DNA of 64,000 nucleotides from Conchocele bisecta (taxonomy: Eukaryota; Mollusca; Bivalvia; Lucinida; Thyasiridae). The number at the start of each line of letters is the position of its first letter. The first letter of the stretch is position 1. The position numbers were made by a program, and so were the translations under genes. The notes below the pieces were generated by a model. That model saw nothing but the letters and a program-made list of their open reading frames with translations. It ran no database searches and was not told the DNA's origin. The stretch lies in contig CM055272.1 in the NCBI GenBank assembly GCA_029237695.1, forward strand, positions 18,774,042-18,838,041, in the 5' to 3' direction. This document shows, piece by piece, positions 1 to 12,855 of the stretch.

Positions 1-39
1 TAGCAAAAACAAATGCAAAACTACATACCAGTATACACT

Positions 40-572
40 AATAGTTGTGTCCTACGCAATTACGTACAGACATTATCGCCTGAGATAAATGACCAAGAAA
101 TTCTTGGCTAAATAAGATTACAGGTGTTTTCTTGGTGTCCGGTTTGTTTGTTTGTTGGGGTTTAATGGCCTATCAACAGCTAATGTAATTTCAGGCCGGG
201 TCAATGTGTTTAGAATTAAATCCCATATATTACATGCACAAATGGGGGAAACTCCCAAAATCTGAATATTTACAATAAAAATTCTATAATCAGCCCTGAA
301 TAATCCTGATCTGATACCAGGTCCTCACCACACTAGAATCACTTGACCACCTCCTAAAAGCAGTAGAATCAGTAATAATCTTACTGCTTTTATAATGGGC
401 AATAACCCAATTCAACTCCCAGGTAACAGAAGAGCCAAAGATAAAAACGTACCTGAGGGCCAAACCAGGAAATCGTGATTCCTATATGGAGGAACCCCTA
501 CTATTAATTTACGCCGTCGCGTTCGCCCGATCAAACACCCACGGTGTTGGGTTTAGAGAGGTTCCACTGTGC
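40..572. mobile_element. CAGTG-TIR MITE interrupted by a SINE
   Basis: The right end reads TTTAGAGAGGTTCCACTG, and the same TIR (complement CAGTGGAACCTCTTTAAACC) ends the related copies at 32639-33121 and 55780-55998. The 55780 copy matches this one across the SINE site but lacks the SINE, so it acts as a related empty site. CAGTG termini are typical of pogo/Tigger-like elements of the Tc1/mariner superfamily; that assignment is inference. The left TIR would lie outside the window. Confidence 0.6.
146..542 (-). mobile_element. SINE copy with TTTG tail, nested in the MITE
   Basis: Read on the minus strand, the copy ends in the conserved block CTGTTGATAGGCCGTTAAAC (slightly diverged here) followed by a CAAA-type tail, seen on the plus strand as TTTG repeats near 146-160. 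It interrupts a MITE within GGTGTCCGGTTT, which also follows the SINE in the paralogue at 33093-33104. That pattern fits a 12-bp target duplication. The same family recurs at 3640-3990, 30972-31314, 32833-33092, 33170-33380 and 51226-51616. Confidence 0.65.
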
Positions 573-624
573 ATGCGTCTTCATGCTGCGCTTACGCTTT
601 CACACCCAATAACTATTCAATTCA

Positions 625-3590
625 CTTGCGCTTGAAAAAAGAAAATTTGAAAGAAAAATTATTTCACAGCTAACTGTAAATGGAAAACTTGTTACAGACA
701 AGGAACAAATTCTACTAGAATAAAAACATTACTATGAAAAACTACATAAGAAAAAAGAATGTACAGATTCTGATATTAATTTTTTCCCAAATGATTATAA
801 TAATAAGTTAAATGATGAGGAGAAAAGTAAATGTGAAGGAATATTGACAGAAGCTGAATGTTATAATGCCTTAAAAGAAATGCAAAAAAATAAGAGCCCT
901 GGGTCGGATGGAATAACTAGATATTTTCAAAAATTTTGGAATGACATAAAAAGTCATTTGGTAAAATCATTAAACTTTTCGATGGAGCAAGGCGAACTAA
1001 CAACACTACAAAAAGAAAGTGTTATATAATAAATTTAATTCCAAAAACAGGCAAAGATACAACACACCTCGCCAACTGGAGACCAATAAGTTTGCTAAAT
1101 ATCGACTACAAAATAGCAACAAAGGCCATTGCAAATAGAATAAAAAAGGTATTAAATAATTTAATAGATTCTTCACAAACAGGATTTATTAAAGGTAGAT
1201 ATATTGGAGAAAATATAAGGCTCTTATCCGAAGTAATTGAACACGCAAATGATAAAAATATACAAGGAATCTTATTATTCGCCGATTTTGAAAAAGCATT
1301 TGATAGTATAAGCCATGAGTATATAATTAAGGTATTAACTTTTCTAAACTTCGGACCCAGCTTAATCAAATGGATTGAAATATTTTATCATAATATATCT
1401 AGTTGTGTAACAAATAATGGCTATCTTTCAGATTTTTTTTACTTGGGAAGAGGAGTAAGACAAGGATGTCCATTATCTCCTTATTTATTCATAATCGCAA
1501 TAGAAATACTCTCGCACAGTGTCAGAAAAAATCAATTAATAAAAGGAATAACTATAAATAGTGAAGAAATAAAAAATACTATGTTCGCGAATGATGTTAC
1601 ATTTTGCATGGATGGGTCCAGACAATGTCTCGAAATATTAATTAGTACAATAGATAATTTTGGAAACATTTCAGGTTTACGTTTAAACTATTCTAAGTCA
1701 ATATTGTTTAGAACAGGTTCGACGAAGAACTCTACAACTACGTACTGTGATGATAAACCATTTTCATGGACTGCAGATGTGGCCAAAACTTTAGGGATAT
1801 ATTTTTGCAATGATAAAAATAAAGTGCATAGTTTAAACATAGATCCTAAAATAAAGGAATTTCAGCAATGTTTAGGCAAATGGAAAAAAAGAAAGCTCAC
1901 CATACTAGGTAAAATAACTGTCATTAAAAGTTTTGCATTTCCAAAATTAATATTCCCGTTAACAGTTCTAGACAATCCGGAGCAGGAGACTTTAAAGCAA
2001 ATTATACGCATTATGTTTGATTTTCTCTGGGATTCAAAGCCTGATAAAATTAGTAGAAAAATTATTGTTAAAGCGTTCGAAGAAGGCGGGCTAAAAATGA
2101 TAGAATTAGAATCGTTTATTGATGCACTAAAGGCTACATGGGTCAAACGACTTGCAGAAACTGAAAATCACGGAAAATGGAAAGTACTATATTTAAATTA
2201 TTTGAAGCCTTTTGGTGGTGTACATATATTTGAAGGAAATGTAAACCAAACAGACGTAAAACATTTGATAAAAAATAAATTTTTGACAGATGTTCTTAAA
2301 TCAAGGTGCAAGCTAAACTTCTGCGATAATCCAGAAACAATATCAAAGCAAATTTTATTGAAAAATTCGAAAATAAAAGGTAATGGAAGAATGTTTTACT
2401 ACAAGGAATGGGCTAATAAGGGGATTAAATATATAGAACAACTATACGATTATAGAACTACATCATTCTTCAATTTTACAAAAATAAAAGAACTATTTGA
2501 TGTTAGTAATAACGATTACCTAAAATTCTTCAAACTGATTTCGTGCATTCCTCAAGACTGGAGAACACGAATTAAAAATGAAAGAATAAACACGATTAAT
2601 ACAAAGATACTATTAATAGAACAAATAAAAACCACGACCTAATGTAATAAGAAGCTATATAACATGTTTCTTAATCAACAGAAACCGGTTATGCATAAAG
2701 CCAAGACAAAATGGGATGACGAATTCGCGGATAAAAATATATAAATTAAGATAGTCTACACAAATCATTTTACAAACACTATAAGTTCTAAACTTAGGAA
2801 TTTTCAGTACAAATTTTTGATGAGAATTGTTGCTACAAACGATTATTTACTTAAGTGTAACATTGTCAGCTCCAATTTGTGTGATTTTTGCGCCATGGCT
2901 CCAGAAACAAATAAGCACCTTTTTTGGGAATGCACTATAAGCCAACAGTTTTGGTCACAGCTGAATACCTTTTTAAACAATAATAATATTGTATGTAATT
3001 TTGATTGGCACACTGTTTGCTTCGGGCAATATGAGCAAGACAACAAGTTTTTCAACTTTTGTATCATACTAGGAAAATACTTTATATATACATGTAAATT
3101 ACGAAACACGGAACCTAAATTTCCAGAGTTTATGTCTTACCTAAAGGCAACACAAAATATTGAAAAAGAAATTGCAATGAATAGAAATAAGCTCATAGTT
3201 CATGAACGAAAATGGAATGTTATCCAATTAGACTAACACTCATTTAGAGATACACGAACCTTCTGATTATACATACAAATATTACAATTAGGTATAACAG
3301 CATATACCGTAATAGTATTGTATCGTGATGTGTTGCTCAATTATTATTCACTAAACCTATTTCACCATATCTCATTTTCAACTCTATTCTCTCATCTAAA
3401 TAACATTCTTAAATAAATCCAACCTAACCATGTATGAACAATACGTTATAATCTATAATTATTTACAATACATGTACTCATAGTTGATTGCAAATAAGGA
3501 GTGTAACCTATAAATTCATGTTGTTAAACTGCTTGTAACTCATTTATTGTTTGTATATGACTATGTATGGAAATAAAAAACTTAAAACTG
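625..3590 (+). mobile_element. 5'-truncated L1/Tx1-like non-LTR retrotransposon
   Basis: The insertion is flanked by a perfect 14-bp direct repeat, AACTATTCAATTCA, at 611-624 and 3591-3604. This is the target-site duplication of a LINE integration. The element ends with an AATAAA signal near 3571 and a short A-rich tail. No endonuclease domain lies upstream of the reverse transcriptase, so the copy is 5'-truncated, as is usual for target-primed reverse transcription. It inserted into DNA related to 32.7-33.7 kb, where the LINE is absent. The clade is inferred from the style of the RT and the C-terminal zinc knuckle, without a phylogeny. Confidence 0.85.
655..3236 (+). pseudogene. LINE ORF2: reverse transcriptase plus C-terminal zinc knuckle, broken
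   Basis: Coding remains begin near 655, and NKSPGSDGIT lies in the segment 844-1029. A frameshift near 1025 leads into one frame from 1032 to 3236, which holds in-frame stops at 2640-2642 and 2742-2744. In the 1092-2642 segment the RT motifs occur in order: FADFEKAFD (residues 63-71), GVRQGCPLSP (121-130) and FAND (165-168). FAND replaces the catalytic FADD, so a metal-binding Asp (codon at 1590-1592) has become Asn. The 3' part (2817-3236) has C-x2-C then H-x4-C spacing (NLCDFCAM, HLFWEC), as in the zinc-binding tail of L1/Tx1-type ORF2 proteins. The copy cannot mobilise itself. Confidence 0.85.
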
Positions 3591-3604
3591 AACTATTCAA
3601 TTCA

Positions 3605-4195
3605 ATTTATGTGTAACTGGGTAATTTAAAAAAAAAGTATTTTTGTTTATTGGTGTTTAACGGCCTATCAACAGCTAATGTCATTTAAGGTCGGGCCAAC
3701 GGGTTCAATCCCGTATTGAAATATATTTAATTAGAATAACCTGACATGGTGCCAAGTCCAAACCATACCAAGGTCACCTGGCACCTTCCCCACAAAAGTA
3801 AAAGTAATATGACTATGAATAATAATATATATTACTCATATAAGGTGTATAAGGTGTAACCAGATTCAACTCTCACTGACAAGAATGGTTTTGTTTTAAA
3901 GTATGCACATGGTGCAGATCACGTGGATGCGGCTTCATACCTACACCAGTGACTACATGTGCATGTACCACCGCTACAGAACAGAGTACAGTAGGTGGAC
4001 AGAAGTAATTCCCCACCCATTGAAATCCCATAGACTTGCATGTATTTCTAATTGTGCTTGGAAGCATGTTACTTCAAATATAAAATTAAAGAGTTTAATG
4101 AAATAAAATGCATTGAGTAGAAAATAGATTTGTGCAGTATTGGATTATATGTGTATTCAATTCAAAGTAGTTTACAAGATACATGCAGTTAAATA
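3605..4195. repeat. SINE relic and flank, duplicated at 33.17-33.68 kb
   Basis: From 3640 the plus strand carries the complement of the SINE family, including GGGTTCAATCCCG, which resembles a pol III B box. From about 3690 to 4195 the sequence matches 33175-33682 closely, including GTAGGTGGACAGAAGTAATT near 3990 and 33466. With 40-620 it forms a duplicated block that the LINE has split here. The short ORFs across it have no recognisable product. Confidence 0.6.
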
Positions 4196-5880
4196 TATTG
4201 AATTATTTTGGAAATGCTGTTCCCATTGACGTCACTGGTGACGTCGCTGAAATAATGACGTCAAATAATTACACCATATTTAAAAATATGTATCTATCGA
4301 ACTCCTTGTGACAATCAGTAAACAAAACATTCATATTCTGCATAAATCTATTTTCTTTCAAACGCTTTATATTTCATTCAAATTGGTTAAGTATGTATTG
4401 AGCTACACATTTGAGAGTAACCCGATTGTTATGCATGTCTCCGTGTGTTACAGACAGAGAATTCGGTTAATTTGAGAGTAACGATGGAAATACATGCAAG
4501 GGATTTTAACTTTCGGGAAATTCCTTCTGTCCACCTACTGTATATCCTCACTGGAGCTGCCCTCCGTGTCAGCGTAAAATGTTTCACGTGGAAATAGGTG
4601 CCGGATTCCTGACAAATTCCCATTCAGTTACATACAGAAGATACTGCATAAACACAGGTGTATCTAATAAGCGGCGCAATAAATGCCCACAGGTTACCAG
4701 GTTACTAGTGGTAGAGTTGATTGGCATCTAGTTACGAAACCGGTGCGTTTTTTCAACGTGAAACATTTGACGCCGGTGCAGAATGCGTATCAGTGATCCT
4801 GAGGAAACACGCAATAGTTATAGTTCACATATTGAATTTTAATAAATTAATTTCGTAGCGAGCGGTGACTAAGTTTTGAACATAATTAGGCTTCAATAAG
4901 TTGGAGTGTTGATTAATGGTTTCTTTCGGAGCGCTAATCACGCTGTATAATGTCATTAATGAGGCAAATTGGCAATTATTGCAACAAAGTATTTTAATTA
5001 ATAGATAAAATATTTGGCTCATTGTGAGCTGTGTCACTTGCCAATCTTCAATACAATGATAATTACCAATTAATAATTAGTAATCAGAATGTCCAAATTA
5101 GATTAAATATTTGTAAAATAAGTTAATTACTAGTATCTGTTCCACCTTATATTTAGATGTAATGTGTTTAATAGCCAAAAGTTCATCAGCAGCAAAAACT
5201 GGAACAGACAGTATATAAACTAAGATAAACAATGCATGCCGCATGTAATCTGTTCAGGGTCTACACTGCTGGCAAACTTCGGTCACTGAGGATCTATACT
5301 GTTCTTTGTTCATTCATATACACAATTCAAACATTCAAAAATTACACTAGCCATATCAATACATGTCAATTCTTTTGTTTTGATGTATGTGTACACATGT
5401 AAACAATATATTAGTCTAATAAATTTGTGTTTATAAAACAGTTTTCATATTATTTCCTATTAACCTAAATGACCATACTGAATGTAGATTGAAAGGTGTC
5501 AAACACAGCAAACACAGCTAATTAACAGTTTGTTCAATGAGCTGTGTCAGCCCACTAGCGATATTCCCACGTTTCATCCAATCTGAAATGTGTTCAATTT
5601 ATCGTTATTAAAACATTTGTTTTGTTTCATTTATTTTCATCAAGGTTATTTTAATTACTTTTTTGTCTAGGTTACGACTTGACCAGTGTTTTTGGCACGG
5701 TTACGAATCGACCAACTGAATGGTTGATATTAAACGAATTGACCAAAAATGTCTTGTTACAAAACGGTAAGGTTACGAAATGACAAGATACCGTTCATAC
5801 TCCGGACTGGCAAATGACCGCGTCCTTGTAAAATACACTCGGTTCAGTGTGATTTTAACAATAAATCATGTAACCGGAAT
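4196..5880. other. Gene-free stretch with a MITE half and CRE-like sites
   Basis: No coding sequence is recognisable. GACGTCA-type motifs cluster at 4218-4264. At about 4815-4862 there is one half of the short inverted-repeat element that is complete at 31846-31929, sharing AATTTCGTAGCGAGCG. The rest is AT-rich DNA without visible structure. Confidence 0.5.
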
Positions 5881-7470
5881 ATTATGCAACTTGTATATCT
5901 GACCCTTGCTGTTGTGTGTACACAGAGAGTGGTGCAGAGAGAGAGAGAGTTGTACAGCCAAAGTGGTCAGGGCGTTTTCCCACAGCAGGTTGTTTTAATA
6001 TTGCCGTTTTCCATGTCATTCTTAAATGGTGTGACCATCATCAGGGCCTACACTGGTTGCGAATTATTATTTTACATCACTTCTCAGTGTGACTCCGTGT
6101 GACTCGGATCATCCCGTGCGTCTGCGCAGTCTGGTCAGGGTCAACACTGTTGATAAATACTCATCATGCTCATTGTGCGAGTTATTCAGTCTATTATTTA
6201 GCCGGTGTTACTCTACCAGTGTGGATCAGATCCGTTTGTTCATTCACACAGTCTGATCTGGATCTACACTGTTTGCCAACATCCGCTTATGATTTAGGCC
6301 CGATGTAAGGATATCTACTATTGTGATGACGTAATATTGAGTTTAGGCGACTCGGACCAGATATGTCTGATAACTAGGTCTACGGCCTGTTTATGCCCAT
6401 GTCTGTCCACTTATCCCTTGTTTACCTTGGATATACCTGGACCACTCCTTTGTCTCATTTATCACAGACAAATTGCTGTTGAACCAATTGATGGAAATGG
6501 TGGTTTACAACCCATTAAGGAGAGATTACTCTTATAACAATATGACACATGGTCATTGTTTATAGATCGTTCTGCACCGGTAATTTTTCCATCAATTGGA
6601 CCTCATAATAAACCGGTCAAGGAGTGCTTCAGGAATTACCATTTTCCATAATGTTAAGCTGCTTCTGAGTAAGAGAAAACACTCGAGTTCTCAAGTAAGT
6701 TTATACTTGCTTCTTGGTGTACAGTGTGCTTTAGCTTCGTATTTAATGGTAGCATTGTGTGCTTATTGTTTAATGTTATTTGTGCGGCCAAATTGTTGCA
6801 GAAGCATATCGTCATAAATTGAGGTTGAATTTAGTGAACCGTCATTCGCTTTTGAATTTGTTATTATGACGGGGAAGTAAGTGCAACCTCTTTCTTAATT
6901 GTCTTGTTGCGTTCAGATTATAATTAGTAGACTACACAAAACTAGTGGGTCGACTTCAAACCATGATGTAAAGGTCCCCTTAGGTAGGCAGTTCCTTCTT
7001 TGTGTCAATATTAAAGTTGATTTCCCATCGATTAGGCACAAACTGTTCTTTACAGGAATTTAATAAGTTTTTCTTACTTTTCAGCCAGTAGTTTACATAA
7101 ATATAACGGTGAATTACACCACTCGGAAGCAGTAATTTATAACACTCTCGTGCTTACCATATTTGGAGAAATGACGTCAGAAACGTCGCAATGACGTGTT
7201 TCTTTCGGCCAATCAAATGCTGTTCTCAGACACACACACTGAATCGCGAGACAGTCGCCTTTAGAACGACCCGCCTCCATAAATTAATTCGTACACATAT
7301 TGGCCATATTTTACGCTTGATTCGCTTTGTTTTATAAAGTATCGTGTATGAAATGTAAGAAAACGTTTATTTAACCAGGTAAGCTGATTATCTTGAAATA
7401 TTGCACGAGTGATTGGGTCCTTACGCGAAACAAACGAGAGGGCGTAGCCAACCGAGTTTGTTTAGCGGTA
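5881..7470. repeat. Gene-free region with 'TCTGATCTGGATCTACACTG' repeats
   Basis: Variants of CAGTCTGATCTGGATCTACA occur near 6127 and 6248, with relatives near 10665, 10750, 55480 and 57440. I recall similar short interspersed motifs as abundant in clam genomes; that is memory, not a search. A GA run lies at 5936-5950. CRE-like TGACGTCA occurs near 7173. The small ORFs here show no domain. Confidence 0.4.
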
Positions 7471-7880
7471 GGACCCAATATACTTGTGCAACATGTCCAC
7501 CAGTTTTAAAAGGTTCGAGTGCCCGATACAGATACATATATGATCAGTTAGTAATCTTCAATTTACTGATAGTGACGACCGTTTGTATCAAGGTATTTTG
7601 ATATGCAAATGAAATTTATTATTTATATCAATAAAACGCGTCACCTGAATAAACAATTTTATCGATATATTATAAAGTATAATAATTACACATCAACAAA
7701 TAAATAAAGAGACTAAATATGTGTTTACGTTATCATTTTAAGGAAACACGGTTATCACCCCTGATCTCAAGACTGACAATTCACGCTACATAATACCAAT
7801 GTGCACATCCGATCATGGTAAACATATATGTTTATTTTGCCGAAAAAATGTCACATCTAAAAGATGTACGAATATTTTAC
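7470..7880 (+). mobile_element. Degraded copy of the 518-bp TIR element
   Basis: It shares with 8600-9000 the ordered blocks CCACCAGTTTTAAAA, GAGTGCCCG, TATGCAAATGA, GTCACCTGAATAA and the TTATCACCCCTGAT region. Neither terminal inverted repeat is intact. No ORF of note. Confidence 0.5.
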
Positions 7881-8528
7881 AACCTGGTAAGTGGGGAGTC
7901 CAGGTTTAGCAAAGACATGCATCTTATGTCACGGGATCAACAAATAATCCGGGCTGGTCTATAAGCAGGCTGTACAACGCAATTGAATATTTGTGTCTTA
8001 GTCTGGAGAAATGGGGCTTATGAGATTTTTGACAAATGCTGCTTCTGAACAGATAGCAGACTCATCTAGCCTGATAGCGATCTTTATCAGGTAACCTGCC
8101 CTGTATTGACCGAATACGTATGACGGATAAAATTGACCTGCTAAAAGCATCCAGGTTACAACGAAGTGAAAACTGGCCTTCCCTTGGTCGGATGACGTCA
8201 CGTGACGTTAACGAATGACGTCAGCGTAATGACGCAACGTAAACAAATCCGCGTTTTGTCCATAGATAACGACGTCACCTGTGGTCCTTTTCGAGCTAAA
8301 ACGTTACCTGATAAATATAATACCAGGCTCGGCACAGAAACGGTAGTAATTCATCGGCAAGCCTCGGAATTTCTACGCGTTTCCTAGCCTTGTCTGATAA
8401 ACATGATATCAAAATATACTATCCTGGTATGCTCTATATTGCTTTTTAGCCTCATTTATCCAGTCACAGTCACATGTGTGTTTGCAGCAGATGTAGTAGA
8501 TGGCTATACTAGGATTGCTGCGGTATTT

Positions 8529-9046
8529 TAAAGGTACATGCCCACTCAGTAGGCACAGAATGTACTTTATATGAATTAATTGAGTGTACAATTGTGTCAC
8601 TATTCCACCAGTTCTAAACATTACGAGTGCCCGCTATGCATAATATTATATAATCTGTTAGTAATAGTTATTTACGGTTAGTGACTCGCGGTGGTATCAG
8701 GCTATTTTCATATGCAAATGAGGCATGATATTATGATATTTTTTTATTATTTGTACTAATTTAATGCGTCACCTGAAAAAATAATATTTTCGACAGAGTA
8801 TAAAGTATGATCATTGCACATCAAGAAATAAATACAGAGAATAAATAGTATCGTCAGTTAACATTTTAAGGAAACACGTTTATCGCCCCTGTCAGTGTGG
8901 AAATTTACTTCTGATATAAAATGTATAATAATGCCAATTGATACGTGGGGTAAATGTGAATGAATGTTTATTTTGCCAGACAATGTCTCAGATGATGGCT
9001 CTGATATAAATAACAGTGTGTGCTAATGAGTGGGCATGTACCTTTA
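8529..9046 (+). mobile_element. Non-autonomous TIR element (518 bp)
   Basis: It begins TAAAGGTACATGCCCACTCA and ends with the exact reverse complement, TGAGTGGGCATGTACCTTTA. There is no coding capacity. An inverted-orientation relative lies at 17307-17816, and partial copies at 7470, 12395, 53228 and 58838. The flanks are TTAA/TTTAA-rich, so the target duplication cannot be fixed by eye and the superfamily is left open. Confidence 0.8.
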
Positions 9047-11463
9047 AGTGAGAATTTGGCTCGATAAAATACTTCCGGTTGTTCAATGCCATTTCAAAGA
9101 GGCGCCAGCGGGACTACAACGAGGCGACACCGTGGCTAGCACGTGGCGACAACGTGGCAACCGGCCGAAATTTGCAAATCGTGGGGTTCAGAAACGTGGC
9201 ACAACGGCGCAGTCAAAACGTAACACTATGACTGGGGCATAAGAACATACGCGATTTTTAATGCAACAGTGTAACATTTTCTGCAAATGACGTCGAAAGA
9301 ATACCGCATTTGCAATGAAAATTTCGTCAACTTTCGATGTAATTTACAGAAAACATCGTAAATTTTGTAAATATATTGCATGAAATATCGCACATGTTCC
9401 TAGTAGAAACAACATTGCTACCCTGCTCCATACCTCTCGCGAGGGTAGCAATTTAACCCCATCTCTTTAATGTAACAGATGGAAGAGTGATTTTTGCAAT
9501 CAGTTATCCGGCGTGTTTGATATGTTAGCGATATATAACTGTCAAAGCTATATCAATAAATTATTAATAAAGAACATACATGTACACATGCAGAACTTGG
9601 TTATTTTACCGTGTCAATGTGTTTATTTGATATTTACATGTATATCTTGTAAATTTGAAAGCTTACTTTCGTTATGTCGAATGTTCAACAACAATAAGAG
9701 AAAAGATGGCTTCCATGGGAAATGATTTCCCTATTCTATTATATTTGGCAATTCACTAGTTCTACATCAAAGATTATTTGTTTAAATGTTTAAAATACAG
9801 TTTACTAAATTTTAACAGGTTTGGGTATGGACATCGGTTGCTCACATTTTTAATTGTTAAATTGTAGCCGTAGATAACATATCGGAGGCGAATTAGTGTA
9901 GTTAATGTTCTTAGGTACACAATCACATGTCGTGTCTCATATATGATTTACCCTTATGAAACGGTGATTGTGTTTTACCAATTGTTATGTCGCTGCTATT
10001 GATTCTGAAAATAATACGAAAATTACTGTAAATGACTTAACATTTGACGAAAGATAGACAGAGATTATATATTTTGTAAATGATGCCGAAAAGGTGAAGA
10101 TACTAATCACATTTCGACACCATTTACAAAACAAGGCGATCGCCGGGGAGTGTCTCACCCACTAAACGAGGTGATCGCCACAAAGGTCAATGTTACCAGG
10201 TCAAGGTCACAATATCATCAAGTCCAACATTACTGATACGAAGATCACGGTCATGAAAGCAAAGGTCACATACATGAAACTGGGTGGATAGCCAGAAATA
10301 TTCAACATCTGGACGTACGTCCAAAATTGTTGACACCAAAGTCAAGGTCACCATAGTCACGGTCACCCGTGTGAGGAATCTATTGACGAAGTTTGGTAAT
10401 GATCCGACTGACTGATCAAGGGATATTACGTCCCGAATTGTTGACAACGACAACAAGGACGATGCTGGAATAGGGGATCGTAGCTAGTGATTTCCCATTG
10501 AAATTATTTATAGAAATCCGGTCCAAATTGTACATTTTATGGCCTTATTGCTTGTAAAGTCGGGCGAACGTCGCATGTTTTGTTATGAAAGGGAGCCATT
10601 ATCAGATTATAGTGTATTCGACTAGTGTTGATCCAGGTTATCCTACGTACCTGCACTGTCTGATCCGGAACTGCATTATTTGCCAGATTCATATGTTCAC
10701 ACTTATTAATCGTATTGCAGTCAGTGTATACTCAGATCAGACTGCATATATGTGCAGTCTGATCTGGATGTACATTGTTTGCAAAACTCAATTTTCGTCC
10801 TATTCAGTAAGAAACAAACGCTGAATTTCTATGAATATATTTGCATAGGGAGATCCATGTAACAAGCTATGATCCACCATTTTGACCGCCTAGTATAATT
10901 ATTGTCTCACTATCGTGGGTGATACAAAAATATAGATCTTCAATATCAAGTTCAGAACATTCATATTTGTGATAAGGCAGAAACTCATACGATGTCCTGT
11001 AGTCGATTTCACCCAGCCAAAATGGCTGTGATAATGTAATCAATTCTGTATAATAAAAAAATTATCATAAAATTGAAAATTTCTCCCTCAAAGTATACTT
11101 TGCTAGATAAGTATGCTTTGCAATGTTGGTGAAATGGGCTACTGGTATATGATATTAAACACATGTCCCACGAATGTGCATCATGTCTCGCATATAAATA
11201 TCGAGTGTACAAAATATGCAACCATTTGCATTTGCACTGCAAGAATGTCTCGGGAATGCGTCACGAAACTGGGCTTGGTATGTTTATTTGTCTTGAATAT
11301 TAGATGTAATCGGAAACAAGGGCATCGTTATGGATCGTATCGTGGATCGTGGATCGTATGCAAAACAAAGCACCGTCCATAGACACACCATGTGGCCAAC
11401 TATTATCAGAATCGGTGAAGTGGTTCATAAGTTATCGAAAAAATGAAGTGTTACTAACCTGCG
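9047..11463. other. Gene-free stretch with AGGTCA half-sites
   Basis: No gene is recognisable. Between about 10183 and 10370 there are repeated AGGTCA-type hexamers, including GGTCAAGGTCAC near 10200 and GTCAAGGTCACC near 10340. Short inverted segments occur near 10070-10130. The ORFs are short and featureless. Confidence 0.4.
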
Positions 11464-12290
11464 TATTCACGCACGTATCGGCAAGGGGATGCATGTATCT
11501 ATAAGGGTTGGAATGTCAACTTCACATGTATTCACGACGTATCGCAAGTGATTGCATGGGGTTATATAGGGTTGGAATGTCAACTTCAGTATTCACGCAC
11601 GTCGGCAAGGGATGATGTATATAAGGGTTGGAATGTCAACTTCACATGTATTCACGCACGTATCGGCAAGGGGATGCATGTATATATAAGGGTTGGAATG
11701 TCAACTTCACATGTATTCACGCACGTATCGGCAAGGGGATGCATGTATATATAAGGGTTGGAATGTCAACTTCACATGTATTCACGCACGTATCGGCAAG
11801 GGGATGCATGTATCTATAAGGGTTGGAATGTCAACTTCACATGTATTCACGCACGTATCGGCAAGGGGAGGCATGTTATAAGGGTTGGATGTCAATTCAC
11901 ATGTATCGCAGTACGGAAGGGGATATTGACAATGTCAACTTCACATGTATTCACGCACGTATCGGCAAGGGGATGCATGTATCTATAAGGGTTGAATGTC
12001 AACTTCACATGTATTCACGCACGTATCGGCAAGGGGATGCATGTATCTATAAGGGTTGGAATGTCAACTTCACATGTATTCTCATGCGCACGTATCACAA
12101 TGTATGCATGTCGATATATAGGAAGGGTTGGAATGTCAACTTCACATGTATTCACGCACGTATCGGCAAGGGGATGCATGTATCTATAAGGGTTGGAATG
12201 TCAACTTCACATGTATTCACGCACGTATCGGCAAGGGGATGCATGAATGTATCTATAAGTGTTGGAATGTCAACTTCACACGTATTCACC
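11464..12290 (+). repeat. 65-bp tandem repeat, about 12 units
   Basis: The unit contains TTGGAATGTCAACTTCACAT, then TATTCACGCACGTATCGGCA, then AGGGGATGCATG and a short TATCTATAAGGG end. Central units at 11627, 11692, 11757 and 11822 are nearly identical and exactly 65 bp apart. Edge units and those near 11880-11940 and 12085-12120 carry indels. The unit has no stop in any plus frame, and 65 is not a multiple of 3. The overlapping ORFs here are therefore by-products of the repeat. Confidence 0.9.
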
Positions 12291-12394
12291 AGACATGCAC
12301 CATTCAGCCAAATGAAAGTCTGAAATGACTGCAAAATAAGCTGAACCCCAACCCCCACCACCCCTTAAAGTTGAAGACAGATCTCGTAGGCAAC

Positions 12395-12855
12395 ATTAAA
12401 CAAGTGTACAATTTTGTAACTATTCCACCTGTTTTAAACATTACGAGTGCCCGCTGTGCAGCTATACTCATTTATTAATCCTTAAAATACTGATAGAGAC
12501 GCGCGGTTGGATCAGGCTATTTTGATATGCAAATGACGGAGGACTTTTTGTATATCAATTACATTTGTCACCTGAATAAATATGTTTATCGACATATTTT
12601 AAAGTATATGTATTATCAGCGCACATCAAAAAATAAGACAGAGAACAAATAGTTGGTCCGTTAACCTTTTAAGGAAAGACGATTATCGCCCCTAATATCA
12701 AGACTGACAATTACGTTTGATACAAACAGTATAATAATGCCAATTAACACATCCGGTAATCATGGTAATGGTAAATTAATGTTTATTTTGCCCGACAAAC
12801 GTCATACCAAAAGAAGGAACGAAAAATATATGTCTCCTTATATTACAGCCTGTGA
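12395..12855 (+). mobile_element. Degraded copy of the 518-bp TIR element
   Basis: It holds the same block order as 8529-9046: CTATTCCACCTGTTTTAAAC, ATTACGAGTGCCCGCT, GATATGCAAATGA, GTCACCTGAATAA, ATTATCGCCCCTAATATCA. The termini are missing. It lies just outside the TIR transposon that starts at 12965. Confidence 0.5.

Noticed and set aside
11548..12323. Overlapping ORFs up to 166 codons in the 65-bp repeat
   Set aside because: They exist in all three frames only because the unit lacks stops; there is no domain or codon signal.
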